From: Euphorbia lathyris
Taxonomy: Eukaryota > Streptophyta > Magnoliopsida > Malpighiales > Euphorbiaceae
Direction of reading: 5' to 3'
DNA length: 64,000 nucleotides
Assembly (NCBI RefSeq): GCF_963576675.1
Contig: NC_088918.1
Location: 55,819,501-55,883,500, forward strand
A program made the translations under genes and the position numbers. Positions 1-15,683 of this stretch are shown piece after piece (the stretch's first letter is position 1; each line of letters begins with the position of its first letter). The notes under the pieces were generated by a model. That model did no database searches, was not told the origin of the DNA, and worked only from the letters and a program-made list of their open reading frames with translations.

Positions 1-165
1 ATAAACCCTTGAACCAATTGCTCTCTCACAATGTAGTAATCTATGTCCACATGTTTCATCTTCTGATGGAATATTGGATTAGTTATACCAAGGTAGTCCA
101 TGTCCCCTATAGTGTTCCTTATACCAACTCCGTCTCTTCCATCAGCGTACGTTGATATGTCCCAT
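1..165 (-). pseudogene. Ty1/copia RNase H C-terminal fragment
   Basis: Read on the minus strand, bases 1-101 encode a stretch with the copia RNase H core TNPIFHQKMKH followed by VDIDYYIVREQL. This matches the conserved [21 protein letters not shown] block near the end of copia pol, as in the intact copy near 57985-58050 of this window. The upstream part to about 165 keeps only weak similarity. The window edge cuts the element, so its LTR is not visible. This is a decayed fragment with no start or stop of its own. Confidence 0.7.
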
Positions 166-174
166 ATGCCACTT

Positions 175-960
175 CATGTCTAATTCTCCTCGTAGCTTTA
201 CCAATATTTGGAGTTGAGTTTGCCTATGGCCAAACTCCCCCCTACACCCGACAATATCAAGCCTCGTCGAATCAGAAGTATTAGAAAATCTCGTATCATG
301 GTGAGAAATAGAATTTTCTGGTAAAAAATTAAACTATTTCCCAATGATTGAGTGGTTGCTGGATTGATCTATAGAGCCCCAGTTTGATCTGTATCCGCAG
401 TAGAGATGCCGTCCTTTCGGCGTTTTCTATCATCCTGCAGCTCAATCCATTCCTCCTTTGACATCCCCATCTTTGGTGAGATGGAACCCTCACCAATTTC
501 TGATGGTGTTGCTAGTTTCTTATAGTCACCTATGCTTGTGAATTTTCTTTCCCTGAACTTCCAAGCGGATTTCCTTGTGTTGGGATATTTTTGTGCACAC
601 CCTTGATAACTTGGGTGAGTTGTATGGGCTACAATGATGATTTAGGTTGCGATCCCAATCCCGATCCTAGAGAAATTCCTCGTACCAATCAGCCTCCTGT
701 CACCCTTTCTGTGAAACCACCTGCTCCTGGAGCCTTCCAATCTTCCTTATCATCATTCTCCAGCCACTTTGATCCCCCTCCCCATCTCATAGGTGCCTTC
801 GGCCAATTTCCCCAATCATTCATCAGCTCCCCTGGTCTTTCTTCAAACAACTTCTCACAAAAATGGTCTGCGTGACCCAATATTCCACATAGCTAACAAA
901 ACATACCTAACCGTTCATATTTGAACTGAACAAACGACCATGCCCCATGGGCCTTTCTGA
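175..960 (-). pseudogene. LINE ORF1 (gag-like) fragment with CCHC zinc knuckle
   Basis: On the minus strand the segment 960-690 reads as the C-terminal part of a plant LINE ORF1: a KIRKAHGAW...VQFKYERLG stretch, then a zinc knuckle LCGILGHADHFC, then an acidic/tryptophan-rich stretch (WGNWPKAPMRWGGGSKWL). These are hallmarks of the DUF4283/zf-CCHC_4 protein of plant L1-like elements, which binds the element RNA. A TAG at 895-893 lies inside the zinc knuckle, directly after its first cysteine, and further stops follow toward 175. The fragment is therefore non-functional. Its boundary with the copia fragment at about 165-175 is approximate. Confidence 0.7.
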
Positions 961-1294
961 TTTTCTTGTAGCGCTTCAGCGATTTTCTAATTTTAACTTA
1001 CTTTTTTTACAATCGAGTGATCAATTGATTATATTTTACGCAATTTCAGAGGGTTAACTGAACATTTTATGCAAGTTCAGGGGGCTATTGAGAAACTTTA
1101 AAAGTTCAAGGGGTCAATCAAAATTTTTGAACAAACTCAGGGGCAAATGATATATTAAGCCTTTATAAATTCTTCCATGTGCCAAATTACGAATTCACAT
1201 GAACATAAAATAACTGCCTTTTAATTCCAAAAAATAGGTAGATTATATTTTAAATACCATAAATTAAAAACTAATGTTCCTAATTTCTTCAGGA
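961..1294. other. Non-coding interval, repeat-like
   Basis: No gene is visible. Bases 1040-1160 contain a run of related phrases (agggttaactgaac, caagttcagggggctatt, ttcaaggggtcaa, aactcaggggcaaatga) resembling a degenerate non-coding plant repeat. A similar phrase set occurs in the ALKBH2 intron MITE near 61670-61920. Confidence 0.4.
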
Positions 1295-1900
1295 AAGTTA
1301 AATCAATGAGAGTTTTACAGTTGATAGCTTAGCAGGTTCTATCCAAATGACAGCTGTTCATCTGTTAGGCTGGGATAGACTTGGTGAGGGGGTGGTGAAG
1401 TTGAATACCGATGGGTCGTGTAAAGAGATTGGAAGAATTGCTGCCGATGGTGTTTTAAGAGATGCTGGAGGTGCTTGGTTGTCTGGTTTTGCTCAGAATC
1501 TGGGCTTGGGCTCTTCGTTTATTGCTGAGCTATGGGGTATCTTTTCTGTGCTTAGAATGGCAGAGGGTCTGGGGATTAGGAAGCTACTTGTGGAGTCAGA
1601 CAATCTCAAACCAGTCAATTTAATTTCTGATAAAAGGGCTCTGGCTAATTAGAAGGATTTGCTCCTCTTTCGATAGTATCAACTTCTGCCATATTTACAG
1701 AGAGCAGAATCGGATGGCAGATCGGCTTGCTACAGAAGGCCATGAGAGGGCTTTAGACGTCTCGATTTTCTCGTCTCCCCCTTATTTCCTTTTGTCTTTG
1801 CTTTCGAAAGATAATGTGGGAGTTAACTTTCCTAGGCTAATCCCGGACTAACTTGTTGTGGTGTTTTGTTTTTTCCTTTTTTTTCCTACCAAAAAAAATA
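1295..1900 (+). pseudogene. LINE RNase H domain and 3' end fragment
   Basis: From about 1308 the sequence encodes the RVT_3-type RNase H of a plant LINE: VVKLNTDGSC (first catalytic Asp), GGVLRDAGGAW-like core, ELWGI (catalytic Glu) and VESDN (Asp). A frameshift near 1640 moves the rest (SINFCHIYREQNRMADRLA) to another frame, ending near 1850 with the motif FPRLIPD. It is closely related to the plus-strand LINE at 49240-58590, sharing AELWGI, VESDN, REQNR.ADRLA and the same 3' tail CCTACC followed by A-run (1886-1898). It is 5' truncated and lacks the RT, as is usual for dead LINE copies. Confidence 0.8.
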
Positions 1901-2062
1901 TTCCTAAAATAATGTTTTCTAACATTTTCTAGAATATCAAACTATATATAAATGCTTACTAAGCAAATCAATTTCGACAAAATTATTAGTCCCTACAAAT
2001 TTTTGATAAAACATGAAAAAGCAACATTCGAACACCATGGATCTTTGTATTATAGTAGTACA

Positions 2063-2237
2063 GTTGCGTTCACATGGACCCTGATGACCATATAAATTTG
2101 GTCATTCACCGTTAGATCTAGGCGGATTAAATATAAGCCTTAGGATGTTTTGAATCTCTACCTTAAGATTTTAATTCGTCTAGATCGAACGGTGAATGAC
2201 CAAATTTACGTGGTCATCAGGGTCCACGTGGTCACAT
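2063..2237. repeat. Foldback MITE, about 175 bp
   Basis: The two ends are inverted copies of about 60 bp: TGGACCCTGATGACCA near 2077 and TGGTCATCAGGGTCCA near 2225, continuing inward through AAATTTGGTCATTCACCGTT and its complement, then the imperfect GATCTAG.CG.ATTAAA. The arms differ at only a few positions and the loop is about 30 bp. I could not define a convincing target-site duplication. There is no coding capacity. The superfamily is not assigned. Confidence 0.75.
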
Positions 2238-2689
2238 AGAACTTCTTCAACCTAATTTGATTTTGAATACACAGATTCAACACTATTTTAAAACAAAAAT
2301 TCTATTTTAAAAGGCTCACAAGTAGAAAGACAGAAACAATAGAATATCTAACAAGATTAAAGAATAAAAGCAGATGGAAGAAGATGAAAATAATTCCCAG
2401 AAGAAAAGTTACAGATGAAAGAAACACGGAAAGAAGAAGAAGAAAACGAACAGTCCTTCTCAAATCCAAAGTGTTTGAACCAAAGAGTCTTTGACTCTCC
2501 ATCCCCTCTTATCCGATTAACTTAGTCCCTTGAGTTTCCAGGGACCTTTTGGTCTTTGCACAGACATCAGAGGCAATTTAGTCTTTATCTCTAAATAGCA
2601 CAATCCAGAAGATTGCTCATCACACTTAACCTATGCCTCACCTCACTCAATCCCTTACTCCTTAAATCATCACCATCAAACCGAAACCC

Positions 2690-3020
2690 TAAGATTAATG
2701 GCAGGATTAGCACCACATGTCACTTGTCCTTATGTCCTTTTATTCCTTAGTGTATTGGTTTTCTTGTTGAGCAAACCTAGGCATAATATAAATATGTAAG
2801 CATCTTTTATTTTAATGCAATGAGAATTAAACGAGTAATTAGACATTAGTCTATTACCTCATTCACATTTTCATGGTATCTACTACCACATCATCAAAAT
2901 TCTCATTCAAAACAACTGGAAATCCAAAAATTCTCATAAACAGGAAAACACAGTATAAATCGATAGCAAAGCTGCCCTATTCTATTACCAGACATAATTG
3001 GGAGAAGCTCACCCGAAACT
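2690..3020 (+). mobile_element. Copia LTR end, primer-binding site and gag start (fragment)
   Basis: At 2871-2885 the sequence TCATGGTATCTAC matches the junction of a plant copia LTR (ending CA) with the initiator-Met tRNA primer-binding site TGGTATC. As in the Ale-type element at 53073, the gag start codon ATG (2873) overlaps this site. A short reading frame starting MVSTTTSSKF runs to a TAG at 3020; that Ser/Thr-rich start is typical of Ale/Retrofit gag. The preceding roughly 180 bp are presumed LTR; the LTR start was not located. No further gag or pol follows, so this is a fragment. Confidence 0.5.
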
Positions 3021-3374
3021 AGAGCTAGAAAGGCCTTATTTCGTTTCGTTCCCCTTCTTCATTTCCTTCTTCTCGAAAAAAAGGGGGACTTCACATCAAT
3101 GAAAACATTCCATTAATAACAAAACAAAACAAAAAAACTACATTTTAGAAGACTTCACCTAATAAATAAATAAATAAAAATCTTCTAAATACCAAATAAA
3201 ATATTTTAAAATACTCAACCAAGAAATAACTTCAACAATCAAACAAATAAAAACAACTATAATATCAAATTTCTTCCACTTTAATTCAATTTCGACATTT
3301 TTAACTTCAATAAAAGTCTATGAAATGGAATGAAACCAGATATAACTCAATATCAAGTCATTAAATAATTAATA

Positions 3375-3868
3375 GGGTAAACTCCAAAAATTAAACCTTA
3401 CTTTCATTCTTTGTCAAACTTGTACCTGTATTTTCTTTTACCGTAATAGGGACAGGCGTTTTTGTTTGCGTAAAAACCTAGATCTCAAAATTAAAATGAG
3501 CGTTGATGACTTCAAAATTAAAAAATTCAAAGACTTGATGATATAATAAACAATTTTAAATCTTCAACTTTTTAATTTTGATATCATTTGGTGAGGAAAG
3601 AGAAAGTGAATGTTTAGAGAAAAAAAAAATTCAAAAATTATGATTTCAGAAAATAAAAAATTTGGTTCTATAATAAATATGGTACTAAACAACTTTAATT
3701 TTTGGAATTTTCCATTCTGAGGTCGCTAAAAGTCATTGTTATAGTGTCAAGCTAAACAGTCATTGTTTTTAGCAAAACGAAAACAACAGCTCCCTTTTGG
3801 ATAAAAAAAAAATTACAGGTACTTGTTTGACAACAAGTGAAAACACGTGAGTTTTTTAAACTTTATCC
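3375..3868. mobile_element. Mutator-type MITE with 9-bp target duplication
   Basis: Terminal inverted repeats start GGGTAAACTCCAAAAA at 3375 and end with the complement TTTTTTAAACTTTATCC at 3868. Similarity continues inward (TTGTCAAACTTGTACCTGTA versus its complement near 3815-3840). A 9-bp direct repeat TAATTAATA flanks both sides (3366-3374 and 3869-3877), the length produced by Mutator-like transposases. The 494-bp interior is AT-rich and has no coding sequence, so it would depend on a transposase in trans. The target repeat is AT-only, so some chance of coincidence remains. Confidence 0.65.
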
Positions 3869-4227
3869 TAATTAATAAAACATAAATATCAATGTCTAAT
3901 ATTGTTTCAAAAAATAAAATAAAATAAAAGGTAATATCACAATATTACACAAATTCACCTGTTCTATAATTAATTGAAAGTGGAAGAAATCTATTGTATC
4001 TGAATTACCTACACCAAAAGAAATATCCAAACTAATTGAAAACATAACATAACAGAACATTAAGAAACATGTATTCAAAAGTTTAAAATGCTTAGAGTCT
4101 GTTCCCCAATTACAACCAGCAATCTGTATTGTATGCTCAAGAGTATCTAAAGAAAAATATTTTCCCAAAGGAGATTTTGTGCAGTCGCCCCTTGAGTTGA
4201 ATCCAAGTTATGTCTAGAGAGGCTTGA

Positions 4228-4228
4228 A

Positions 4229-4253
<25 letters not shown>
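4228..4253. repeat. (AT)n microsatellite
   Basis: An uninterrupted AT dinucleotide run of about 12 units lies about 490 bp downstream of the thiolase stop codon. It is a likely length-polymorphic locus. No gene is visible in the interval 3878-4738 around it; the part next to 4738 presumably holds the thiolase 3' UTR and polyadenylation site. Confidence 0.9.
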
Positions 4254-4259
<6 letters not shown>

Positions 4260-4738
4260 TGAAGTCATTTATTTGTATTTGGAAGTTTAATAGATTCAGT
4301 TATGTAAATCAATGCTAAATTAATAATAAGAAAGGTAGTTCATCTATTCATTCCAAAACACTAATGTGAATTTGTCACCTTTTAAGCAATTGAGATGTTC
4401 ATTTTACATCAAGTGCTTGAGGCAAAAGCTCTATATTATATGATTTCAGATACATAATATACAACTGAATTATTCTTACAAATTTATATAGTTCTTGCAA
4501 TAAATACTCTCTTCTGGTAAAGCAGCAAGGCATGTAACTGTATCATAGCAAGTAGTCAGCCAGCATTTAGATCTCTTCTTAGACATGCCAGGCCAGCTGA
4601 TATAATAGCCAAACAATATCAACATCCACATGGATCAGAGTTTACTCGAGCACGGAATTATGCACCTTCGTTTATTCGTGTAACAGACAGATTAGGATGG
4701 TCATACCGCACGAGATCATGCTGGAGTAACAAATCTGC

Positions 4739-8960
<4,222 letters not shown>

Positions 8961-9039
8961 CGACGGAGAGAATAAAAGAGAAGAAGAAGTTTGATTTAGC
9001 TGAGATTGAAGGAAAGGAGAGCGGATGCAAAAATTGTTA

Positions 9040-9056
9040 GAATAATATATATATAA
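9040..9056 (-). promoter_or_regulatory. Candidate TATA box of the thiolase gene
   Basis: Read on the minus strand this is GTTATATATATATTATT, centred about 88 bp upstream of the AACT start codon. Between it and the ATG lies a CT-rich stretch (CTTCTTCTTCTCTTTTATTC), typical of plant 5' UTRs. The call rests on position and composition only. Confidence 0.4.
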
Positions 9057-9400
9057 CGTCATGAACTTATCAAAATCAACCGTTCTTCCTTGGAATGCGT
9101 AAATAAATTTCTGTCAGCACTGTCATGCCCAATCATATATATCCAGAAATTTTCGGGTTAAACTTCTGTTAATTTTAAAAATAATTCTTTATTTATTTAA
9201 CTATAGTTAAAAATTATTTTTTTTTGGAAGGAACTGTTTTTAAACTTTAATTAAAAAGTAGGGATAAAAAGATATTTTATTTTATCCATTACATCATAAT
9301 AGAGTAAAAGCGGTAAAGTTGGCAGTCGCATCACATGCCAACTCTCCTTCCTTTAAAAAGGAAGGACATAAATATATTATTATAAAAATAAAATTATAAT
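9057..9400. other. AT-rich upstream region of the thiolase gene
   Basis: No coding sequence is visible. It probably contains the upstream promoter region of the minus-strand thiolase gene. No specific binding site is claimed. Confidence 0.4.
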
Positions 9401-9795
9401 AGCACTGTTTGAGAATTAGCTGTTAGCTGAGCTGGTAGCTGTTAGTTGATTACATTAGCTGATTTGACTAGTTGATTTGATTAGTTGTTTGTGTATACCT
9501 GTTTGGTAAAAATTAGCTGATTGATAATAGCGGTTTGTGCAAAAAGATGAATAAGGGCATTAATTTTGGCGGAGGAGAAGAAGGAGTCTATCTATTAGGG
9601 TTAAAGAAGTCCATTAATTTTAATATTGCAAAACGCTAATTGAAAAAGCTCCTTTTGCAGAGCTTTTTCTAAATTAGCGTTTTCATCCCAAAACTCTCTC
9701 CCAAATCTCTCTCCACCAAACACTCCAATTAGCGGTTTCAGTGGTCAAACCTCTAAAGTTGGTCAAAACCGCTCTTTTTATCTCAAAACGCTCAT
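9401..9795. mobile_element. Harbinger-like MITE, inverted copy A
   Basis: This is an inverted copy, about 80-90% similar by eye, of the element at 9904-10269. It has the same blocks in reverse order: ACTGTTTGAGAATTAGCTG, the AGCTGATTGATAATAGCGG region, an internal hairpin around AAAACGCTAATTGAAAAAGC and AGCTTTTTCTAAATTAGCG, and AAAACCGCTCTTTTTATC. Its inner end is degraded. Together with copy B it forms a long foldback. No protein is encoded. Confidence 0.7.
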
Positions 9796-9903
9796 TACCA
9801 ATATATAATTTTTTTAGTTTTTATTTTATATTAAAAAATTATTTTTATATTATATATATTTGGTGAACTTTATATTTGTAGAGTATAATATATAATTCAT
9901 ATT

Positions 9904-10269
9904 GGCCCTGTTTAGTGAGAAGCGTTTTGGGATAAAAAGAGCGGTTTTGATCAATTTTAGCGGTTTGACCACTGAAACCGCTGATTAAAGTGTTTGGTGG
10001 AGAGAGGTTTGGGATGAAAACGCTAATTTAGAAAAAGCTCTTAAAATGAGCTTTTTCAATTAGCGTTTTGCAATATTAAAATTAATGGACTTCTTTAACC
10101 CTAATAGTTTCTCCTGCGCCAAAATTAATGCCCTTATTCGTCTTTTTGCATAAGCCGCTATTATTAATCAGCTAATTTTTACCAAACAGGTCTACACAAA
10201 CAGCTAGTCAAATCAGCTAACAGCTAATGTAATCAGCTAACAGCTAACAGCTAATTCCCAAACAGGACC
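9904..10269. mobile_element. Harbinger-like MITE, copy B (366 bp)
   Basis: It starts GGCCCTGTTTAGTGAG and ends CCCAAACAGGACC, a terminal inverted repeat of the GGSCCTGTTTGG type. It is flanked on both sides by ATT (9901-9903 and 10270-10272). TIR and 3-bp flank suggest a PIF/Harbinger-derived MITE; the expected TAA/TTA duplication is not exact, so this is an inference. An internal hairpin (AAAACGCTAATTTAGAAAAAG with its complement near 10050) repeats the one in copy A. Confidence 0.65.
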
Positions 10270-10879
10270 ATTACTTGTTTTATTCAGTCTTCTGTGAGTA
10301 AAGTTATGAAATTAACATTATCCGTTTATTTTTTGAATTATTCATTCCGTTTAAATTCTAAAATATAATGGTTATCCGTATAAAGGGACAGCTCCAGTAT
10401 TTTAGAAGTTCTAGACCGTTTTAATTTTTTTTTATAAATTAAAATTAATTTTTGACTAAACCAAGAAAAACCAAATAAAATCAAACTTTTAGGATAATTT
10501 ACAGAGAAGACGAAGCAGTTAGCAACTATATTATTGTTAGATTAAAATACAAAAAAGACGGAGGTTTAACCTTTTTGTAAAATACAGTTAGAAGCTCTTG
10601 TAGTTTAGAGGCTTTAGGCTGTTAGTTTTTTTATTCTATTTTTTTTTAGTTTTTTTAACATCGTTAATCAATTTGGTCTGTGTTTGCTAACGGAATGAAC
10701 CTCAAGATACTCTTTTGCTACCAGTATTATGGGTAAAATTACATCATTTTAGACGTTAAGAGTAAAATTATTCCTAATTGTAAACGTTATGAGCATTTTT
10801 TTACATTTTTCCTTTTATAATTTCATCGTTGATTAATTTAAAACATGTCCATTTTAGACATTTTAAATCCAAACAACAA

Positions 10880-10996
10880 CAGTTCAATATAATTTTGCCA
10901 AATACTAGTGATTAAACAGTTAACAACTTACTGTAACTGCAAACAACTAACAGCAACCGCAACAGCTATTAGCTAACAGCTGAACCAAACAGGCTC
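10880..10996. repeat. Related MITE end fragment
   Basis: The stretch AGCTATTAGCTAACAGCTG then CCAAACAGGCTC resembles the right end of the MITE at 9904-10269. The matching left end was not found. The preceding interval 10273-10880 holds AT-rich sequence with no visible gene. Confidence 0.45.
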
Positions 10997-11445
10997 TAAA
11001 TATTTAAACGTAACATTTCAAGCGAAGTGCAGATTTAGCCCCAATGTATGAAATTGTGCAAATTTAGCACTAACATTTCCAAGGAAGATCAATTTTAACC
11101 ATACGCTACCGAAATTTTGAACAAAATTTGTTTGACTATTATTTAGCCACGTCAGACCTTCTAAACCAGTTTATCGATAAATTGAATCAGTTTCATATAT
11201 TTTTTTTCATAACTATATTAATAATATAGTAAAATATTTTAGAACAGTTTCTAAAAATTAAACCTGTTACATATAAATTAATCACAATTTCTTTGAAAAT
11301 ATCTAAAATATTTTACTATGTTATTAATATACTAAATATTTTTTTTTATTAGTAATGCATTAAATATTTAACCGTAACGTTTCAAGCGAAGTACAGATTT
11401 AACCATAACGTATGAAATTGTGCAAATTTAATTCTAACGTTTCCA
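10997..11445. repeat. Direct repeat pair with AT-rich inverted repeat between
   Basis: Two copies of about 85 bp sharing TTTCAAGCGAAGT, CAGATTTA, ATGAAATTGTGCAAATTTA and AACGTTTCCAA-like phrases lie at about 10997-11086 and 11364-11445. Between them (about 11185-11345) is an imperfect inverted repeat around AATATAGTAAAATATTTTAG. This looks like duplicated non-coding repeat sequence. No gene is present. Confidence 0.55.
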
Positions 11446-11904
11446 AATAAAATAAAATTTTAATTTTAATTAAACTTTTATAACATAAAAATTCAATAAC
11501 ATCATTATAATATATAATTTTATTTTTATAAAATGATAAATTAATTTTTTTTCTTTATAATTGTTTTATAAATTTTATTTTATTTTTAATTTTATTTTTA
11601 ATATTTATTGGGGCAGTGGCGTGAAGCCACTACCCCATTTATGGACAGGAATCCACTCATGTCCACTAGTTCATTACGAAATTTTTTAAAAAAATACAAT
11701 ATTTAACCATAGTTAAAAATAGACCATTTGGTGAAAATAAATTTCAACTATAACCAACCATGTAATAATCTCTACTTTTGGTCCCAAACAGAGGTTTAAT
11801 CCCTTCCCTCAGCAAATTATTTTTATCTTTTTACAGAAATGACAAGCAGACTCTAACTCCATTTAAAAGTGGCTTTCTTTTTTTACTATTACACATTTTC
11901 ATAA
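11446..11904. other. AT-rich interval without a gene
   Basis: There is no coding sequence. The only local structure is a short hairpin at about 11612-11636 with stem GGGGCAGTGGC paired to GCCACTACCCC. It could be a TE remnant. Confidence 0.35.
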
Positions 11905-12262
11905 AAAAATTACTGATTCGGAATATGACTTAGGCCCAAGAGGCCCAACGGACCCCGACCAACGAAAGGGCCAGGGTAACAGAAGGCCCGCAGGTCCAAG
12001 GCAATTCACTATAAATATACCAATGAAGGAAGGAAAGGGGATCGGGTAACTATTTTCTACCTCACTCTCATTTGATTAGAATATCCTCTCGAACTACTAA
12101 TTGTCTTGACCGTCGGAGCTTCCGCAGGGACCGTTCCCCGCGCAGAGACGATCCCCGAAGAAGCCAGACCTTCCCGACGAGGATCCAGATCACTGTTCCG
12201 CATTTCCTGATTATTTGGTGCGGTGAGCGTGGACTACAAGTGACCTCGGAGCTTCAAACAAG
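11905..12262 (+). mobile_element. Probable 5' LTR and leader of the Tat-like gypsy element
   Basis: GC content rises sharply at 11930 and the segment leads directly into gag. A TATA-like TATAAATATA lies at 12010-12019, about 250 bp upstream of the gag start, as expected for an LTR promoter. A primer-binding site like TTTGGTGCGGTG (about 12213) may mark the LTR end, but it does not match the usual TGGCGCCG site well. The 3' LTR is absent, so the boundaries are approximate. Confidence 0.5.
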
Positions 12263-15200
12263 ATGCAAACCCCAACCGATTCCGTCCCGACGCTAGCGCC
12301 GGAAGTAGGAGCAACTAGCTCCATGACTAACATCGAGCGTTCCGCTCCGACGATTCCAATCTCCCCTAGAAACCTGGGACCACTGATGGAGGAGGTGAGC
12401 CCCGAAGAAGAAGAAACTTACAATACCACACAGCTCCTTAGTGCGATACAAGGTTTTCAGACCACACAGGCTATTCATACGGCGGCTCAGATGAAGATCA
12501 TAGATCAACAGAGAAGCTTGCAGGAGGAGAACGCCAAAATCTGGCAATACCTTAAAGAAGCAGCGGAAATGCAAAGAGAGGGGGGGCTGCCGGGGGAGCC
12601 CTCAGGACCCGGAGTCCTCGCTAGGAGAGGCACCGGAGCTGCCACGATCGGAGAAAGCGGTGCGCGGCGTGACGAGACAGCGGCCGCGAGTAGTGAGGAC
12701 ATGTTGGAGCTGAAGATCCAGCGTTTTCTAGACAAGAGAGCCCTCGGGGGTGTAATGGGAGGAAGCATCACCTCTAGTAAAACACCTCTAGTGCAAAGGA
12801 TCATCGAGACGAGGTTCCGACGAGACTGGAAGGCTCTGCGGCTATCACAGTATTCGGGAACCGAGGACCCGAACGACCACGTGGCATCTTTCAGGAGTAC
12901 CATCAACTTGTACTCGAAAGACGAGGACATCATGTGCGAAGTTTTTCCGACCACACTCTCTTTCAGTGCGCAAGAGTGGTATCGAGGACTCGCTCCGGAA
13001 TCAATTGACTCATTCGATCTCCTAAAGGACCTTTTCCTCTCCTGTTTCGCCGCGGCAGCAAAGGTAAGGAAGATCAGCTCGGACCTCAACGGGCTCAAAC
13101 AGCGAGCAACTGAGCCACTGCGCAACTTTCTTTCCAGGTTTCACCATATGGCCTCTCAAGTCAAAGGCCTCAACCTCGAAGTGGCTCATGATGCCTTGGC
13201 AAAAGGGACCTCGTGTGAACCCCTGAAGCAGAAGTGCTTCAGAAAAATGCCGCGATCCTTCGAAGAGATCATGACCATGGCACAAACCTTCATCCGATAT
13301 GACGACTGCGACCGGCCCGCAGGGTACGAGGAGTCAGAAAGAGACAAGGCCAGAGGCGACACGCTCAAACAAGAAAGGAACAGGCCGACCGCAAAGGCAT
13401 GTGACGAAGGCCGGGCGCGCAAGGAGGCCCCGATGCCTTTCCCAGCTTGAGTCGAGCGAGCTAACATTGAGCGAAGAGGGGACCGATCCCGCTGGAAAGA
13501 GGTGCATTATGCTGCTCAGAGCCAGCCTCGCCAATTGGCACACCCGGCTCCGCCGGTCGATAAAGGCAAAGCCCGTGTAGAAAAGGAGTACTGCAAGTAT
13601 CACAAATCCTCCGGGCACTCCACGGAGAACTGCTACCAACTCCAGAAAGAGATTGAGCGGATAACTGAGCAAGGCGCGCCACCAAAAGCAGTTAGGCAGA
13701 GGGAGCAAAGCCCGAAGCAGCGGGATGCCGGCCGAGCAGATGAACCAAAGCGACCCAGGTACCACGGGGAGATCCACATCATAAGGGAGGGAGCTCTGGC
13801 ACTCTGCACGCCTCCGGAGAGCTCCCGAAAGAGAAAATCAGTTGATCAGACCCTGACGTTGCAGCCACCTTTCCGGACCAGCCATTCGGAGGCACTTATG
13901 GTCACCATCAACATCGCCGACTTTAAAACGCATCGGGTGCTAGTGGATACAGGAAGCTCGGTGAACTTGCTCACCTGGAAGGCACTCCGCGCAATGAGGA
14001 ATGCTCACACAGCCCTCCGAGCCGGGACTTTCCCCTTGGTTGGCCTGTCGGAAATCGAAGACCCAGTGAAGGGAGTCATCTCCCTATCAACAGTCTTTGC
14101 CGAAAGCGATGAGGAAGTAGAGGACACTGCAGAATGGGTGGTCGTCGATATCCCCTTGGCCTACAATGCCATTATCGGAAGACCTCTGCTGGCTAACCTG
14201 AAGGCCACGGTTGATATCTCCGAATTATGATTGATGTTGCCGATCCAGCATGGCAGAATCACCATCCAAGGAGATCGCATCTTGGCCAAAAGATTGCAGT
14301 GGGAGGCTACTCAACCTCGGACAGCGCTTTACCTGGAAGATGATCTGATGGACATGAGGGGATACAATCCCATACCTATTGAACCGGTCAGCGACTGTGC
14401 CATCGCGGACACCAAGACAGTGAAAATTGGGACCAAACTCACGCCCCATTTGGCCAACAAGATCAAGGCTGTTCTATCAGAGCATGCAGACGTGTTCGCT
14501 TGGTGCACCGAGGATATCACGGGAGTCTCACCCCAGCAAGCAATGCACAGACTGAGCATCGACCCCTCCGTGGAGCCCCTGAAGCAGAAGATGAGAGTGC
14601 AAGCAAAGGACAAACAAGCTGCAGTCAAGGAAGAGATCGAGAAGCTACTAGCTGTAAAATTTATTCACGAGGTTCACTATCCGGATTGGCTTTCTAACGT
14701 CGTACTTGTAAATAAAGCCAGCGGAAAGTACCGCATGTGTGTAGATTTTACGAATGTTAATAAAGCATGCCCCAAGGATTCTTACCCGCTGCCTAACATA
14801 GATCAGCTTCTCGACCAGACAGCTGGTCAGAAAATCTTATCTCAGTTTGACGCCATCGCTGGTTTTCAGCAGATCCCTCTGGACCCGACCGATGCAGAGA
14901 AAACCTCCTTCGTTACGCATGAAGGCACTTATTACTACAACGTCATACCTTTTGGGTTGAAGAACGCGGGGGCCACCTACCAGCGACTGATAAATAAGAT
15001 GTTCGCTCACCTCATCGGTAATATTGTACAAGTATACATCGATGACATGGTTGTCCTAAGCACTGTTGAAAGCGACCATCCGTGTGACTTGGCGGAAGTG
15101 TTTAAAATTTTCAGAAATTACAACCTCAAGCTGAACCCGGAGAAATGTTTCTTCGGAATTCGTAGCGGCAAGTTCCTTGGTTGCGTGGTGTCCGAGAAAG

Positions 15201-15683
15201 GAATCGGGCCAAACCCCGCAAAGATCGAGGCAATCTTAGCGATGGAAGCACCGTGCCACTTACAGAGAGTTCTGAGGCTCAACGGGAGGATAATCGCCTT
15301 GGGACGGTTCATTTCCTGCTCGGCGCAGCGATGTTTACCTTTTTACAGGGCAATCAAGAAGGAGCATCCTTTCAGGTGGTCTACGGATTGCCAGGCGGCA
15401 TTCAGTGCCATAAAAACTTTCCTCGCTACCCCTCCCCTACTGTCAGTACCAAAGCAGGGACGGGACATTCTTTTATACTTCACCATCACCGATGAAACGG
15501 TAGTTATCGTTTTGGCTCAAGAAGAGGAACCGGAGCTCTACCCGATTTACTTTTTGAGCAAGGTCCTGAAAGGTGCTAAGATCCGATACTCCGAGGTTGA
15601 GAAAGCTCTGTTCGCCATCACACAGGCTTCCAAGCGCCTTCGATCATATTTCCAAGCGCATACGATCGTGGTCAGGACCAATT
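12263..15683 (+). pseudogene. Ty3/gypsy (Tat-like) gag-pol polyprotein, 3' truncated
   Basis: One reading frame runs from ATG 12263 through gag, protease, RT and part of RNase H, with only two in-frame stops (TGA at 13448 and TGA at 14228). Gag contains a retrotrans_gag core (SAQEWYRGL, LRNFLSRFHHM). Protease has LVDTGSSVNLL. RT has the Tat-lineage FTNVNKACPKDSYPLP and the active site VYIDDM near 15035. RNase H begins with ILLYFTITDE and ends abruptly at VVRTN, where the SIRE LTR starts (15684). Integrase and the 3' LTR are missing; the sequence on the far side of the SIRE element is not gypsy, so this half was lost. GC content is higher than in neighbouring DNA. Lineage is judged from RT motifs. 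Confidence 0.88.

Noticed and set aside
2302..2502. 66-codon minus-strand frame with hydrophobic residues
   Set aside because: It arises from an A-rich plus strand read as Phe/Leu codons. No motif and no neighbour support.
12505..13125. 206-codon minus-strand frame
   Set aside because: Shadow of the gypsy gag frame, which has recognisable gag motifs on the plus strand.
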